64,000 nucleotides of DNA, from positions 62,001 to 126,000 of the forward strand of contig NZ_VZZK01000006.1 in the NCBI RefSeq assembly GCF_008806385.1, written 5' to 3'. Origin of the DNA: Methylobacterium soli (lineage in GTDB: Bacteria; Pseudomonadota; Alphaproteobacteria; Rhizobiales; Beijerinckiaceae). The notes beneath the pieces were generated by a model that did not search any database, had not been told where the DNA came from, and worked only from the letters and a program-made list of their open reading frames with translations. The position numbers and the translations under genes were made by a program. Of the stretch, positions 9,979 to 18,320 are shown piece after piece. Position 1 is the stretch's first letter. Each line of letters opens with the position of its first letter.

Positions 9979-10854
9979 ATGTTGCAATCCTACGCCCTGC
10001 GCCGGGCCCTGACGGACGGGAAGTACCGCAAGATCTTCGTCGAGCGGCTGACCGAGCCCCTCCACCTGAACCTGATCTCGGCGGGCGTCGCCCTGTTCGG
10101 CAGCTATCCGGCCAAGGTCGCCTTCGACCTCGTGGTGCGCCAGCAATACGCCTTCCCGATCCTGTTCGCCGCCGAATCCGCCCGGGCGCTCGGCCTCAAG
10201 CGGATCGCCGTGCTCGAATTCGGCGTCGCCACGGGGGCGGGCCTCCTCAACATGTGCGAGCTCGCCGCCCGCACGGAGGCCGCCACCGGCATCGCCATCG
10301 AGGTCGTCGGCTTCGACACCGGCACCGGCATGCCGCCGGCCGTGGACCATCGCGACCTGCCGGAATATTTCCAGGAGGGCGATTACCCGATGGATTTCGA
10401 GGCCCTGCGCCGGTCGCTGCCGGGGCGCTGCCGCCTGCTCATCGGGGACGTCGCCGACACGATCCCGGGCTATCTCGCGAGCGTCGGCCCGGAGGCGCCG
10501 ATCGGCTTCGTCTCGGTGGATGTCGACTATTATTCCTCCACCGTGCGGACCCTGCCCGTGCTCGACGGCGTGCCCGATCAGTACCTGCCCATCGTGCCGA
10601 TCTATCTCGACGATGTCGGCATGGATGGCTGCAACCCGTGGAACGGCGAACTCCTGGCGGTCGCGGAGTTCAACGCCGCCCACGCCCTGCGCAAGATCGC
10701 GCCCTTCAACCTGCTGCGCTCCAAGCGCATCTTCAAGAACGCCCAGTGGATCGACCGGATGTTCGCCGCGCATCTTCACGACCACCCGTCCCGCAACCCG
10801 GCCACCGCGAAACGTGCGCAACAGGCCTATATCCAGAACGAGTATTTGCGCTAA
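9979..10854 (+). CDS. SAM-dependent methyltransferase-like protein
   Basis: The 291-residue product has features of a class I methyltransferase fold: a glycine motif [15 protein letters not shown] near residues 75-89, an acidic strand end [12 protein letters not shown] near 108-119, and a downstream [11 protein letters not shown] segment. The FDTGTGMPP pattern recalls the TylF/macrocin O-methyltransferase group, but the match is loose and the substrate is unknown. I chose ATG 9979; a GTG at 9937 would add 14 residues. It sits between infB and rbfA, where related genomes usually keep those two genes together, and it follows a terminator, so it is probably transcribed separately. Confidence 0.7.
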   Translation: MLQSYALRRALTDGKYRKIFVERLTEPLHLNLISAGVALFGSYPAKVAFDLVVRQQYAFPILFAAESARALGLKRIAVLEFGVATGAGLLNMCELAARTEAATGIAIEVVGFDTGTGMPPAVDHRDLPEYFQEGDYPMDFEALRRSLPGRCRLLIGDVADTIPGYLASVGPEAPIGFVSVDVDYYSSTVRTLPVLDGVPDQYLPIVPIYLDDVGMDGCNPWNGELLAVAEFNAAHALRKIAPFNLLRSKRIFKNAQWIDRMFAAHLHDHPSRNPATAKRAQQAYIQNEYLR

Positions 10855-11033
10855 GAGAGGCGCCTTCGAGATCCGCTTCGGTCCTGCCGGCTTCCGTCTC
10901 CGTACGGCGGCGCATCGTTGCTCCGTACCAGCGCGCCTGGCTGGCGGCCCCCCCTTCCCCCTCTCGCCCCGAGACGGGCGGACGGGAGACCGGCCGCCAT
11001 CCGGCCGTTCCGACAAGACGATCAGAACCGTTC

Positions 11034-11459
11034 ATGGCCCAGAGACAGACCCCAACCGGACCGACGCAGCGCCAGCAGCGCGTGGCCGAGCTGATCCGCC
11101 ACGCCATCGCGGAGGTGCTTCAGCGCGGCGACATCCAGGACCCGGTGCTCAGCGCGCATGTCATCACCGTGCCGGAGGTCCGCATGTCGCCCGACCTCAA
11201 GCTCGCCACGGCCTACATCATGCCGCTCGGCGGCCAGGACGAGGCGCCGGTGATCGCGGCGCTGGAGCGCAACCGGAAGATCCTGCGGCAGGAGGTCGCC
11301 CGGCGGGTGAACCTCAAATACGCGCCCGAGCTGCGCTTCCGCCGCGACGAGACCTTCGACGAGGCGGCCCGGATCGACGCGCTCCTGCGCAGCGAGCGGG
11401 TGCAGCGCGACCTCGACAGCGCGCCCGGCACCGAACCCGAGGACGAGCCCGGGCATTGA
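11034..11459 (+). CDS. rbfA: Ribosome-binding factor A
   Basis: RbfA is a small KH-fold protein that binds the 30S subunit and assists 16S rRNA 5'-end maturation and cold adaptation. The 141 residues show the family core: [25 protein letters not shown], then [20 protein letters not shown], then [26 protein letters not shown] short acidic tail closes it. The ATG at 11034 matches the usual N-terminus; the longer frame upstream is a shadow of the preceding gene. It precedes truB by 110 bases, the usual alphaproteobacterial order. Confidence 0.95.
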   Translation: MAQRQTPTGPTQRQQRVAELIRHAIAEVLQRGDIQDPVLSAHVITVPEVRMSPDLKLATAYIMPLGGQDEAPVIAALERNRKILRQEVARRVNLKYAPELRFRRDETFDEAARIDALLRSERVQRDLDSAPGTEPEDEPGH

Positions 11460-11569
11460 TCCCGGGCGGCCGGACGAACCACAACCCTTTTTGACGTGCC
11501 GAACGGGCGCGGGACGGTGGCGGCGAGCCCCGGTTCCGCGCGGCCGTTCCGTGATCGACCGAGGATTCC

Positions 11570-12601
11570 ATGAACGACCTTCCGCCGACCGAGCAAAACC
11601 CGCCCCTGGCCGAGATGCCGCGCGGCGGCGACCGCAGGCCGCCGGAGGCCCGGCGCCAGCCCCGTGGCGGTCCCCGCCCCGACCGGCCGAAGAAGCGCGA
11701 CGTCAGCGGCTGGGTGATCCTCGACAAGGGCGTCGGCATGACCTCGACCCACGCCGTGGCAGTGGTCAAGCGCGCCTTCAACGCCAAGAAGGCGGGCCAT
11801 GCCGGCACCCTCGACCCGCTGGCTTCGGGCATCCTGCCGATCGCGCTCGGCGAGGCGACCAAGACCGTTCCCTTCGTGATGGATGGCCGCAAGGCCTACC
11901 TGTTCAGCGTCACCTGGGGCATCGAGACCGACACCGACGACGCCGAGGGGCGCCCCGTCGCCACGAGCGAGGCACGGCCGGAGCGCGCGGCGGTGGAGGC
12001 CGCTCTTCCGAACTTCGTCGGCTCCATCGAGCAGGTGCCGCCGCGCTTCTCCGCCATCAAGATCGCGGGCGAGCGCGCCTACGACCTCGCCCGCGACGGC
12101 GAGGTGGTGGAGTTGCAGGCCCGCCTGGTCCAGATCGACCACCTCTCGGTCGTCGAGCACACGCCCGAGCGCACCGTGATCGCGGCCGAGTGCGGCAAGG
12201 GCACCTATGTGCGGGCGCTCGCCCGCGACCTCGGCCGGATGCTCGGCTGCTACGGCCACGTCTCGGCCCTGCGGCGCACCCGCGTCGGGCCTTTCGTCGA
12301 GGCCGATTCCTGCAACGTCACGGCCCTCGAGGCGGCGGGCCCGGATGGCAACCTGCCGCATCTGCGCCCGGTCGAGACCGCCCTCGACGCGATCCCGTCG
12401 GTGGCGATCTCCCGCGACATGGCCCTGCGGCTGATGCGGGGCCAGCCCGTGATCCTGCGCGGGCGCGACGCGCCCGTGGAGGGCAAGATCTTCGCGACCT
12501 GCGGCGGCATCCTGGTGGCGGTCGGCGACGTGGAGCGCGGCGAGCTGGTGCCCCACCGGGTCTTCCATCTCGGCGGAACCGCCGGCGGCCGTCAGGCCTG
12601 A
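11570..12601 (+). CDS. truB: tRNA pseudouridine(55) synthase
   Basis: TruB converts U55 in the T-loop of tRNA to pseudouridine. In the 343-residue product, an N-terminal basic Pro/Arg-rich extension (1-43) precedes the catalytic domain starting [13 protein letters not shown]. The catalytic aspartate lies in [14 protein letters not shown], about residue 84. RYSAIK-like [19 protein letters not shown] and the [12 protein letters not shown] segment are present, followed by the C-terminal domain. Its 3' end overlaps by 10 bases the end of a convergent small gene. The usual downstream genes rpsO and pnp are not next; the photosynthesis block begins instead. Confidence 0.96.
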   Translation: MNDLPPTEQNPPLAEMPRGGDRRPPEARRQPRGGPRPDRPKKRDVSGWVILDKGVGMTSTHAVAVVKRAFNAKKAGHAGTLDPLASGILPIALGEATKTVPFVMDGRKAYLFSVTWGIETDTDDAEGRPVATSEARPERAAVEAALPNFVGSIEQVPPRFSAIKIAGERAYDLARDGEVVELQARLVQIDHLSVVEHTPERTVIAAECGKGTYVRALARDLGRMLGCYGHVSALRRTRVGPFVEADSCNVTALEAAGPDGNLPHLRPVETALDAIPSVAISRDMALRLMRGQPVILRGRDAPVEGKIFATCGGILVAVGDVERGELVPHRVFHLGGTAGGRQA

Positions 12602-12747
12602 GGCCCGGGCGCGTCCGGCGCCCGCCCGGGCGCGTTTGGCGCCCGCTCGGCCTTCTCCCGGTCGGCCCGGATGCTGCGGCGGACCACCACGAGCTGCCAG
12701 GCCGCGAGGCCGATGAGCAGGAGTTCGAGGGCGGTCGAGGCGATCAC
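12592..12747 (-). CDS. Small single-span membrane protein A
   Basis: This 51-residue open frame starts with GTG at 12747, overlapping the stop of the preceding small gene as GTGA. It has one hydrophobic span (about residues 5-22), then the motif [15 protein letters not shown] and a Pro/Ala tail with an internal repeat ([14 protein letters not shown]). The WQLVV-x2-R-x2-R-x-DR pattern recurs in the adjacent upstream gene, so the two are tandem paralogues. The translational overlap with crtB and its sister supports real expression. Function is unknown; membrane location next to carotenoid genes suggests a part in pigment or membrane organisation, but that is inference. Confidence 0.55.
   Translation of the reverse strand: MIASTALELLLIGLAAWQLVVVRRSIRADREKAERAPNAPGRAPDAPGPQA
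12607..12648. repeat. Tandem 21-bp repeat, hairpin-forming
   Basis: Two direct copies, 12607-12627 and 12628-12648, of a unit beginning GGGCGCG and containing GGCGCCCGC. Each unit can fold back on itself (GGGCGC with GCGCCC). They encode the Pro/Ala repeat at the C-terminus of the small membrane protein and lie just past truB, where they could also slow transcription from either side. Confidence 0.6.
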
Positions 12748-12905
12748 GGCGGGCCGCCGTCGCGCCCTCGTTCCTCGGCGGCCTGCGCCGCCGCGCGGTC
12801 GCGCCGCAGGCCGCGCTTGAGCACCACGAGCTGCCAGATCGCGAGGCCGAGGGCGAGCGCGAAGACGAGGCCGATATCCAGGAAGGCGAAGAGCGGGTCG
12901 GTCAC
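12744..12905 (-). CDS. Small single-span membrane protein B
   Basis: This 53-residue product starts with GTG at 12905, whose last two bases belong to the crtB stop (GTGA overlap). Residues about 4-26 (AFLDIGLVFALALGLAIWQLVVL) form one membrane span. A basic stretch KRGLRRDR and a charged tail follow. It shares the WQLVV-x2-R-x2-R-x-DR pattern with the next gene. Its stop overlaps that gene in the same GTGA manner. It is too short for a confident family call, but placement in a four-gene overlapping string crtI-crtB-B-A argues that it is translated. Confidence 0.6.
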   Translation of the reverse strand: MTDPLFAFLDIGLVFALALGLAIWQLVVLKRGLRRDRAAAQAAEERGRDGGPP

Positions 12906-14002
12906 GAGGCTTCGTGGCCGAGCGATTCGCGCGCCAGGGCCGCGTGGCCCAGGCTCTCGCGCTCCCGCAGCACCTCGATCATGTCGAGGACCCGGACCGC
13001 CTGGCCGGCGATGTCCCACCAGGCCGGGCGCCGCATCCCGCCGTGATCCGCGACCGCCTCCACCAGGAAGCGGGTCTCGCGCAGGGCCGGACCCGACGGC
13101 CCGGCCAGGGCCGGGCGGGGCGCCGCCGCGCGAAGCAGCAGCAACGCCTTGCGCGATCCCGACACGCGGGCGCGCCGGGCGACCGGATCGAGACCGCCCC
13201 GTTCCAGTTCCCGGCCGATCTCCGCGTAGATCAGGCGTGCGGCCCGGATCGCCGGCCGGCAGGCCAGGGGCAGGCCCGAGATCCCGGCCTCGGACCGGGC
13301 ATAGAGCCCGTCCGCGACGCCGAGCAGCCGGGCGACGAGGCGTGCCAGGGCCGGCGAGGCTTCGGGCGCGGCCAGGAAGGCCTCCGGATCGATGCCCTCC
13401 GCCCGCAGCCAGGCGAGCGGCAGGTAGAGGCGGCCCGCGCGGGCATCCTCGCCGACGTCGCGGGCGATATTGGTGAGCTGCATCGCCACGCCGAGATCGC
13501 AGGCCCGCGCCAGCACGGCGGGATCGCGCACGCCCATGATCAGCGTCATCATGGCGCCGACCGACGCCGCCACGCGCGCCGCGTAGGCCCGCAGGTCGGA
13601 CAGGGTCTCGTAGCGGCGCCCCTCCGCGTCCCAGGCGAGCCCTTCCAGGAGGGCGGCAGGCAGCGCCCGCGGAATCGCGTGGGCCGACACGATGTCGGCG
13701 AGCGCCCGGTCGGCGGGAGAATCGGCCGGCGCCCCCGCATAGGCTCGGGCGAGGCGGGCTTCGAGCCGGGCGACCGTTCCGGCGCGGGTATGGGCCGCCG
13801 CATCGTCCACGGCGTCGTCCGAGTAGCGGCAGAAGGCGTAGAGCCCGTAGGCCGCTTGCCGGACCGAGGGCGGCAACAGAAGCGAGGCGGCGTGGAAGCT
13901 GCGCGAGCCGGCCCGGATCGCGGCCCGGCAGGCGGCGTGATCGGCGGGAATGGCGTGCAGGCCGGGGGCGGCGTCAGGACGTTCTGGCGACAACGCGTGC
14001 AT
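12902..14002 (-). CDS. crtB: Phytoene synthase
   Basis: CrtB condenses two geranylgeranyl diphosphates to phytoene, the first committed carotenoid step. The 366-residue product has the first aspartate-rich motif DDAVDD at residues 62-67 and the second in NIARDVGEDARAGRLYLP, about residues 195-212. I chose the ATG at 14002, which gives MHALSPERPD; the longer open frame only translates the end of crtI in another frame. It overlaps the 3' end of crtI by 29 bases and its own stop overlaps the next small gene. A squalene/phytoene synthase of another specificity is possible from sequence alone, but crtI next door settles it. Confidence 0.94.
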   Translation of the reverse strand: MHALSPERPDAAPGLHAIPADHAACRAAIRAGSRSFHAASLLLPPSVRQAAYGLYAFCRYSDDAVDDAAAHTRAGTVARLEARLARAYAGAPADSPADRALADIVSAHAIPRALPAALLEGLAWDAEGRRYETLSDLRAYAARVAASVGAMMTLIMGVRDPAVLARACDLGVAMQLTNIARDVGEDARAGRLYLPLAWLRAEGIDPEAFLAAPEASPALARLVARLLGVADGLYARSEAGISGLPLACRPAIRAARLIYAEIGRELERGGLDPVARRARVSGSRKALLLLRAAAPRPALAGPSGPALRETRFLVEAVADHGGMRRPAWWDIAGQAVRVLDMIEVLRERESLGHAALARESLGHEAS

Positions 14003-15512
14003 CCGGCACCACCCGATCGAGAACCTTGGCCGAGGAGAGGACGCCCGGCAGCCCGGCGCCCGGATGCGTGCCCGCCCCGACGAGGAAGAGGTTGCGGACA
14101 TCCTCCGAGGCATTGTGCGGCCGGAACCAGGCGGATTGCGTCAGCACCGGTTCGAGGCCGAAACCCGAGCCGCGGAAGCTCAGGAAGTCGTCGGCGAAAT
14201 CCTGCGGCGTCGTCACCCGCGAGGTGACGAGGCTCTCGGACAGGCCCGGCAGCACGCTCTCCGAGAGGGCGAGCTCGATCGCCTGCCGATAGGGCTCGGC
14301 GCAGGCCGCCCAATCCTGCCCACCGGCGAGGTTCGGGACCGGCGACAGCACGTAGAAGGCATCGCAGCCGGGCGGCGCCAGCATCGGGTCGGTCTCGGTC
14401 GGCCGGTGGAGGTAGAGGCTGAAATCCGCGCTGAGCCGCTTCGTCCGGAAGATGTCGTCGATCAGCGCGCGGTAGCGCGGCCCCATCAGGATCGTGTGGT
14501 GGGCGACGTCCGGGTATTTCCGGCGCGTGCCGAAATACCAGACGAACAGCCCCATCGAGGAGCTGGCCCGCGCGACCCGGCGCGCGCTCCAGCGCCGGCG
14601 CGCGGCGCCGGGCAGGAGTTGCGTGTAGGTGTGGGCCGAATCGGCGTTCGAGACCACGATCTCGGCCGGGAGATGCGCGCCGCCGCGCAGGACCACGCCC
14701 GTCGCCGCGCCGCCCTCGACGACGATGCGCTCGACCTCGGCATCGCAGCGGACCGCACCGCCCTGCCCCCGGATGAGATCCACGAGGCCGTCGACCAGCC
14801 GGCCGGTCCCCCCCATGGCGAAGTGCACGCCCCACCGGCGCTCCAGGAAGGCGATGAGGCAGTAGATGGCGCTCGCCCGAAAGGGGCTGCCGCCGATCAG
14901 CAGGGGATGGAAGCTGAAGATGGTGCGCAGGCGCTCGTCCCGGATATGCGACGCCACCACGTCGTAGACGCTGCGGTGCCCGCCCAGGCGCACGAGATCG
15001 GGCAGGATGCGCAGCATGTCGGAGATCGAGGAGAACGGCACGTGGCCGAGCTTCTCGAAGCCGACGCGGAAGATCGCCTCGCTGCGCGCCATGAAGCGCT
15101 CGTAGCCGGGGACGTCGTCGGGGGAGAAGCGGGCCACCTCCGCCCGCATCGCGGCCTCGTCGCCGCTGTAATCGAAGGTGGCGCCGTCCGCGAAGCGGAT
15201 CCGGTAATAGGGCCGCATCGGCACGAGGTGGACGTCATCCTCCAGCCGGCGGCCGCACAGCGCCCAGAGTTCCTCGAACAGGAAGGGCGCCGTGACGATG
15301 GTCGGACCGGCATCGAAGGTGAAACCGTCCTGCCGGTGCACGCGCGCCCGCCCACCCGGTTGCTCCAGCCGCTCCAGCACGGTGACCTGGTAGCCGCGCG
15401 CCCCGAGTCGGATCGCCGCCGCGAGGCCGCCGAAGCCGCTGCCGATCACGATGGCGCGCGGCCGCGATCCGGCGTCTGTGTCTAACTCTATTGACGCGTC
15501 CAGTGTCAACAT
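13974..15512 (-). CDS. crtI: Phytoene desaturase
   Basis: CrtI is an FAD-dependent desaturase turning phytoene into neurosporene or lycopene at the membrane. The product has 512 residues. The dinucleotide-binding motif is IVIGSGFGGLAAAIRLG at about residues 21-37, and the C-terminal signature is LVGAGTHPGAGLPGVLSSAKVL. The ATG at 15512 is the only ATG in the right place, but it lies inside a perfect PpsR-type operator (15504-15521). If the TTGACA within that operator is the minus-35, transcription would start downstream of this ATG, and a GTG at 15449 (just before GSGFGG) would be the only remaining start. The start is therefore uncertain. Confidence 0.94.
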   Translation of the reverse strand: MLTLDASIELDTDAGSRPRAIVIGSGFGGLAAAIRLGARGYQVTVLERLEQPGGRARVHRQDGFTFDAGPTIVTAPFLFEELWALCGRRLEDDVHLVPMRPYYRIRFADGATFDYSGDEAAMRAEVARFSPDDVPGYERFMARSEAIFRVGFEKLGHVPFSSISDMLRILPDLVRLGGHRSVYDVVASHIRDERLRTIFSFHPLLIGGSPFRASAIYCLIAFLERRWGVHFAMGGTGRLVDGLVDLIRGQGGAVRCDAEVERIVVEGGAATGVVLRGGAHLPAEIVVSNADSAHTYTQLLPGAARRRWSARRVARASSSMGLFVWYFGTRRKYPDVAHHTILMGPRYRALIDDIFRTKRLSADFSLYLHRPTETDPMLAPPGCDAFYVLSPVPNLAGGQDWAACAEPYRQAIELALSESVLPGLSESLVTSRVTTPQDFADDFLSFRGSGFGLEPVLTQSAWFRPHNASEDVRNLFLVGAGTHPGAGLPGVLSSAKVLDRVVPDARVVARTS

Positions 15513-15521
15513 AACCTGACA
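15479..15521 (-). promoter_or_regulatory. Paired PpsR/CrtJ operators at crtI
   Basis: A perfect TGT-N12-ACA palindrome, TGTCAACATAACCTGACA, spans 15504-15521. A second site with one mismatch (TGT-N12-ACG) spans 15479-15496, leaving a 7-base gap. PpsR/CrtJ repressors are known to bind such pairs cooperatively. Reading towards crtI, TTGACA (15509 to 15504) could be a minus-35, with TTAGAC 18 bases on as a weak minus-10. The operator covers the annotated crtI start codon. Confidence 0.75.
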
Positions 15522-15573
15522 TTAGGACTGCGAGCCGCCGCGAGGCAAGGCGGATTTCGCGGTCCGTGCCGGG

Positions 15574-16509
15574 TTAGCGCGAAGAATCCGCCGGGTTCAG
15601 CACGCCGAGCGCCTCGGCCTCGCGCAGAATGAGACCCGCCACCCGGTCCGGCGCTTCCTCATGCGCGAGGTGGCCGAGGCCGCGCACCGTCTCCACCCGG
15701 GCATCCGGCAGGCGGTCGCGCACCGCGAAGGCGGTGTCGGGGAGGATCGCCTTGTCGTTGGTACCCACGATGAGGAGGACCCGGCCACACAGCTTGGGCA
15801 GGTCGCGGTCGAGGGCGTCGAGCTGCCAGTTCGCCATCATGCCGAGCGCGCCGGCGATGTGGCCGGTCTTGCGGAACAGCCGGCGATAGAGGTCGAGCCC
15901 GGCCCGATCGAGGCTCGACCCGGTGCCGCGGATCAGGCGCTCCACCGCCGCCGTGTCGGCCGACCACGCGAACAGGCGCGGGGTGACGGGGTTCAGGAAC
16001 AGGATCCGGGCCATGCCGGGGAAGAGGATCCCGGCCATGCCCGGGAAGGGCTTGAGCGCGCCGTTGATCGAGACGAGGAGGCGCGGGTCGATGCCGCCGT
16101 CGAGGGCGAGGCGGGCCAGGATCGCGGCGCCCGCCGAGTGGCCGATGGCGACCTGCGGCGCGCAGCCGAGATGGCGCAGGAGTTCGCCGAGGGCCGCCGC
16201 CATGCCGGGCAGCGAGAGGCGCCCCTGAGGCAGCGGGTCGCTGAAGCCGTGGCCGGGCAGATCCGGCGCCACGACCCGGAAGCGCTCGGCGAGGCGCGGC
16301 ATCAGCCCGCGCCAGGAATGGGTCGCCGCCCCGGTCCCGTGCACGAGGACGATGGCCGGGGCCTCGGGCGGCCCCATCTCCTGAACATGCCAGCGCAGGC
16401 CCGAGGCCTGAACGAAGCGGCTCGCCGCTCGGTTCGGCCAGTCGCGGCTCTCGCGCTCCCAGAGCGGGCGATCCTCGGGGCGGCTAAACATCGCTTCGGT
16501 CTCGCTCAC
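15574..16509 (-). CDS. bchO: Alpha/beta hydrolase BchO
   Basis: BchO is a photosynthesis-cluster hydrolase associated with the magnesium chelatase genes; its exact reaction is not established. The 311 residues show an alpha/beta-hydrolase fold: oxyanion segment LVHGTG, DLPGHGFSD, nucleophile elbow GHSAG near residue 124, a late Asp (VGTNDKAI) and a His (GLGHLAHEE). The GTG start at 16509 overlaps the bchD stop (GTGA); an ATG at 16491 is an alternative. The order bchI-bchD-bchO is conserved in purple bacteria. It is the last gene before the crtI promoter. Confidence 0.88.
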   Translation of the reverse strand: MSETEAMFSRPEDRPLWERESRDWPNRAASRFVQASGLRWHVQEMGPPEAPAIVLVHGTGAATHSWRGLMPRLAERFRVVAPDLPGHGFSDPLPQGRLSLPGMAAALGELLRHLGCAPQVAIGHSAGAAILARLALDGGIDPRLLVSINGALKPFPGMAGILFPGMARILFLNPVTPRLFAWSADTAAVERLIRGTGSSLDRAGLDLYRRLFRKTGHIAGALGMMANWQLDALDRDLPKLCGRVLLIVGTNDKAILPDTAFAVRDRLPDARVETVRGLGHLAHEEAPDRVAGLILREAEALGVLNPADSSR

Positions 16510-18320
16510 GCGGCCCTTCCGGCGTCGCGCACCGCGACGCTGAGGGTGCCCGCATCGGCCTGCGGCAGCGGCAGGTAGCGCGCCGCCATGGCGGCGGCAA
16601 GCCGGCGGGCGGCTTCCTGCGGGCGCGGCGCGGTGTCGATCAGGATGGCGCGCTGCCCGGCGGCCCGGAAGGCGCGGGCGGCGGCCAAGGCGTCCTCGCC
16701 GGCGCGGGCGCGCCCCGCCTCGCCGGAGCGGGCGATGTTGGCGCGGCCATCGGTGAGGAGGACGACGACCGGGGTCCCGCCGCCCCTGCGCACCGCCTCG
16801 GCGATGTCGAGCGCGGCGTCGAGCCCCGCGGCGAGCGGCGTGCCGCCCCCCCCGGGCAGGCCTGCGAGGCCGCGCTTCGCCCGCACCAGGGAGCGGGTCG
16901 GGGCGAGCACCAGATCGGCGCCGCGGCCCCGGAAGGCCACGAGGGCGACGCGGTCGCGGCGCACGTAGGATTCGGCGAGGAGCAGCTCGACGGCGCCCTT
17001 CGCCTCGGCGAGCCGTTCGAGGGCCGCCGAGCCGGACGCATCGACCGCGAAGATCGTGGTGGTCTCGGTGCGCTGCCGGTAGCGCGCGATGCGGACATCC
17101 TCCGGCCTGACGCGGATGCGCGCGGGGCCGACATCATTCACCCCGCCGCCGCGCAGGCGCTGCCAGGGCGCTGCCGCCCGCAGGGTCTCGACCAGGGCAA
17201 GCCGGCCCCGGCGCGGATCGCCCGGCCGGCTGCCCGCCGGGCGACCGGCCCGCGTCGAGGCCGCGACCGCCCCCGCGCGCCCGGCCTGCGCGGAGCGCGA
17301 CCGGGTCTGCTCGCCGGCGAGGAAAGCCAGGAGCCCGACCGGGATCGCGGCGCGCGCGGCCTCCAGCACGACCTCTTCGAGAGCCCGGCCCGATTCGTCC
17401 GTGCGGTCCGTCTCCGGATCGCCGGTCTCTTGCGTCTCCGGGAGATCGCCGGGGCGGGGGTCGCCCGGCACCGCCTCCGGACCCGTCTCCGGAGCCTCCT
17501 CGCCCGGTGGCAGGCGGGTCGCGCGGGGTGCCAGGACGAGGCGCGCGGCCTCGCTCACCTGCGCCTCGCCGAGCGGGTCGCCGCTCAGGCCGGCCGCGAG
17601 GCGGGCAACGCGCAGGGCCAGGATCGGCGCGCGGATCGAGCCGATCCCGAGCGCCTCCGCGGCGGCGCAGAGGGCGGTGGCCGCCGCCTCCGCGGATGCC
17701 GGCGGAGTTGGTCGCTGCAGCTCCGTGGCGGCCGGTGCGGGCACAGGTGGGGAGAGGTCGCGCGGGGCAAGGTCGCGTGGAGCGAGGTCGCGCGAAGCGA
17801 GGCGCGAGAGGTCGAGGTGGAAGGCGAGCCGGTCGGTGAGCGCGCGGGGGGCCGCCTCGTCCTCCACGGCCTCGTCGAGGAGGATCAGGCCGAACCGGGC
17901 CGGGAGCTGCGTCGCGAGACCCTCGCGCGCCACCGCGACCGCGCCGGTATCGAGGGCGGCGGCGAGGCGCGCGGCGGTGCCGGCACCGAGGCGCTCGGCC
18001 ATCGGCACCACGACGAGGCCGCGATCGGCCTCCGCCATCAGCCCGCGCTGGACCACCGGCCGGCCGGCGGCCAGCGTCGCCGTCAGATCGAGCCCCCCGA
18101 GCAGGCGGTCATCCGCGATGGCGGTGGGCATCCGGCGCGAGGGCGCGCCCGGCGGCAGGGCCGCTTGCAAAGCGGCCAGGAATGCGTCGCGGACCGGGCC
18201 GGGGCCGGCCTTGAGCCAGATGCCGCCGCAGCCATGCGGGTCGGCCCCGGCCAGCGCCGCGATCCGGAGGGCATCGGTCCAGAGGGCGCGGCCGGGCTCC
18301 GGATCGGAGCCGAGCGTCAC
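16506..18320 (-). CDS. bchD: Magnesium chelatase subunit D
   Basis: BchD works with BchI as the ATPase platform that drives Mg insertion into protoporphyrin IX by BchH. The 604-residue product has an AAA-like N-terminal part without an intact Walker A, as usual for BchD. A Pro/Glu-rich linker follows (about 280-330), then a C-terminal von Willebrand A domain with MIDAS motif DASGS (about residue 427) and LLTDGRANI. The linker region includes a short tandem repeat (RDLAP three times, from a 15-bp DNA repeat near 17757-17805). The GTG start overlaps the bchI stop (GTGA). Confidence 0.95.
   Translation of the reverse strand: MTLGSDPEPGRALWTDALRIAALAGADPHGCGGIWLKAGPGPVRDAFLAALQAALPPGAPSRRMPTAIADDRLLGGLDLTATLAAGRPVVQRGLMAEADRGLVVVPMAERLGAGTAARLAAALDTGAVAVAREGLATQLPARFGLILLDEAVEDEAAPRALTDRLAFHLDLSRLASRDLAPRDLAPRDLSPPVPAPAATELQRPTPPASAEAAATALCAAAEALGIGSIRAPILALRVARLAAGLSGDPLGEAQVSEAARLVLAPRATRLPPGEEAPETGPEAVPGDPRPGDLPETQETGDPETDRTDESGRALEEVVLEAARAAIPVGLLAFLAGEQTRSRSAQAGRAGAVAASTRAGRPAGSRPGDPRRGRLALVETLRAAAPWQRLRGGGVNDVGPARIRVRPEDVRIARYRQRTETTTIFAVDASGSAALERLAEAKGAVELLLAESYVRRDRVALVAFRGRGADLVLAPTRSLVRAKRGLAGLPGGGGTPLAAGLDAALDIAEAVRRGGGTPVVVLLTDGRANIARSGEAGRARAGEDALAAARAFRAAGQRAILIDTAPRPQEAARRLAAAMAARYLPLPQADAGTLSVAVRDAGRAA
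17757..17805. repeat. 15-bp tandem repeat inside bchD
   Basis: Three imperfect copies of a 15-bp unit beginning AGGTCGCG lie head to tail in frame and encode the ARDLAP repeat. Copy-number change here would alter the protein by five residues without a frameshift. Confidence 0.6.
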
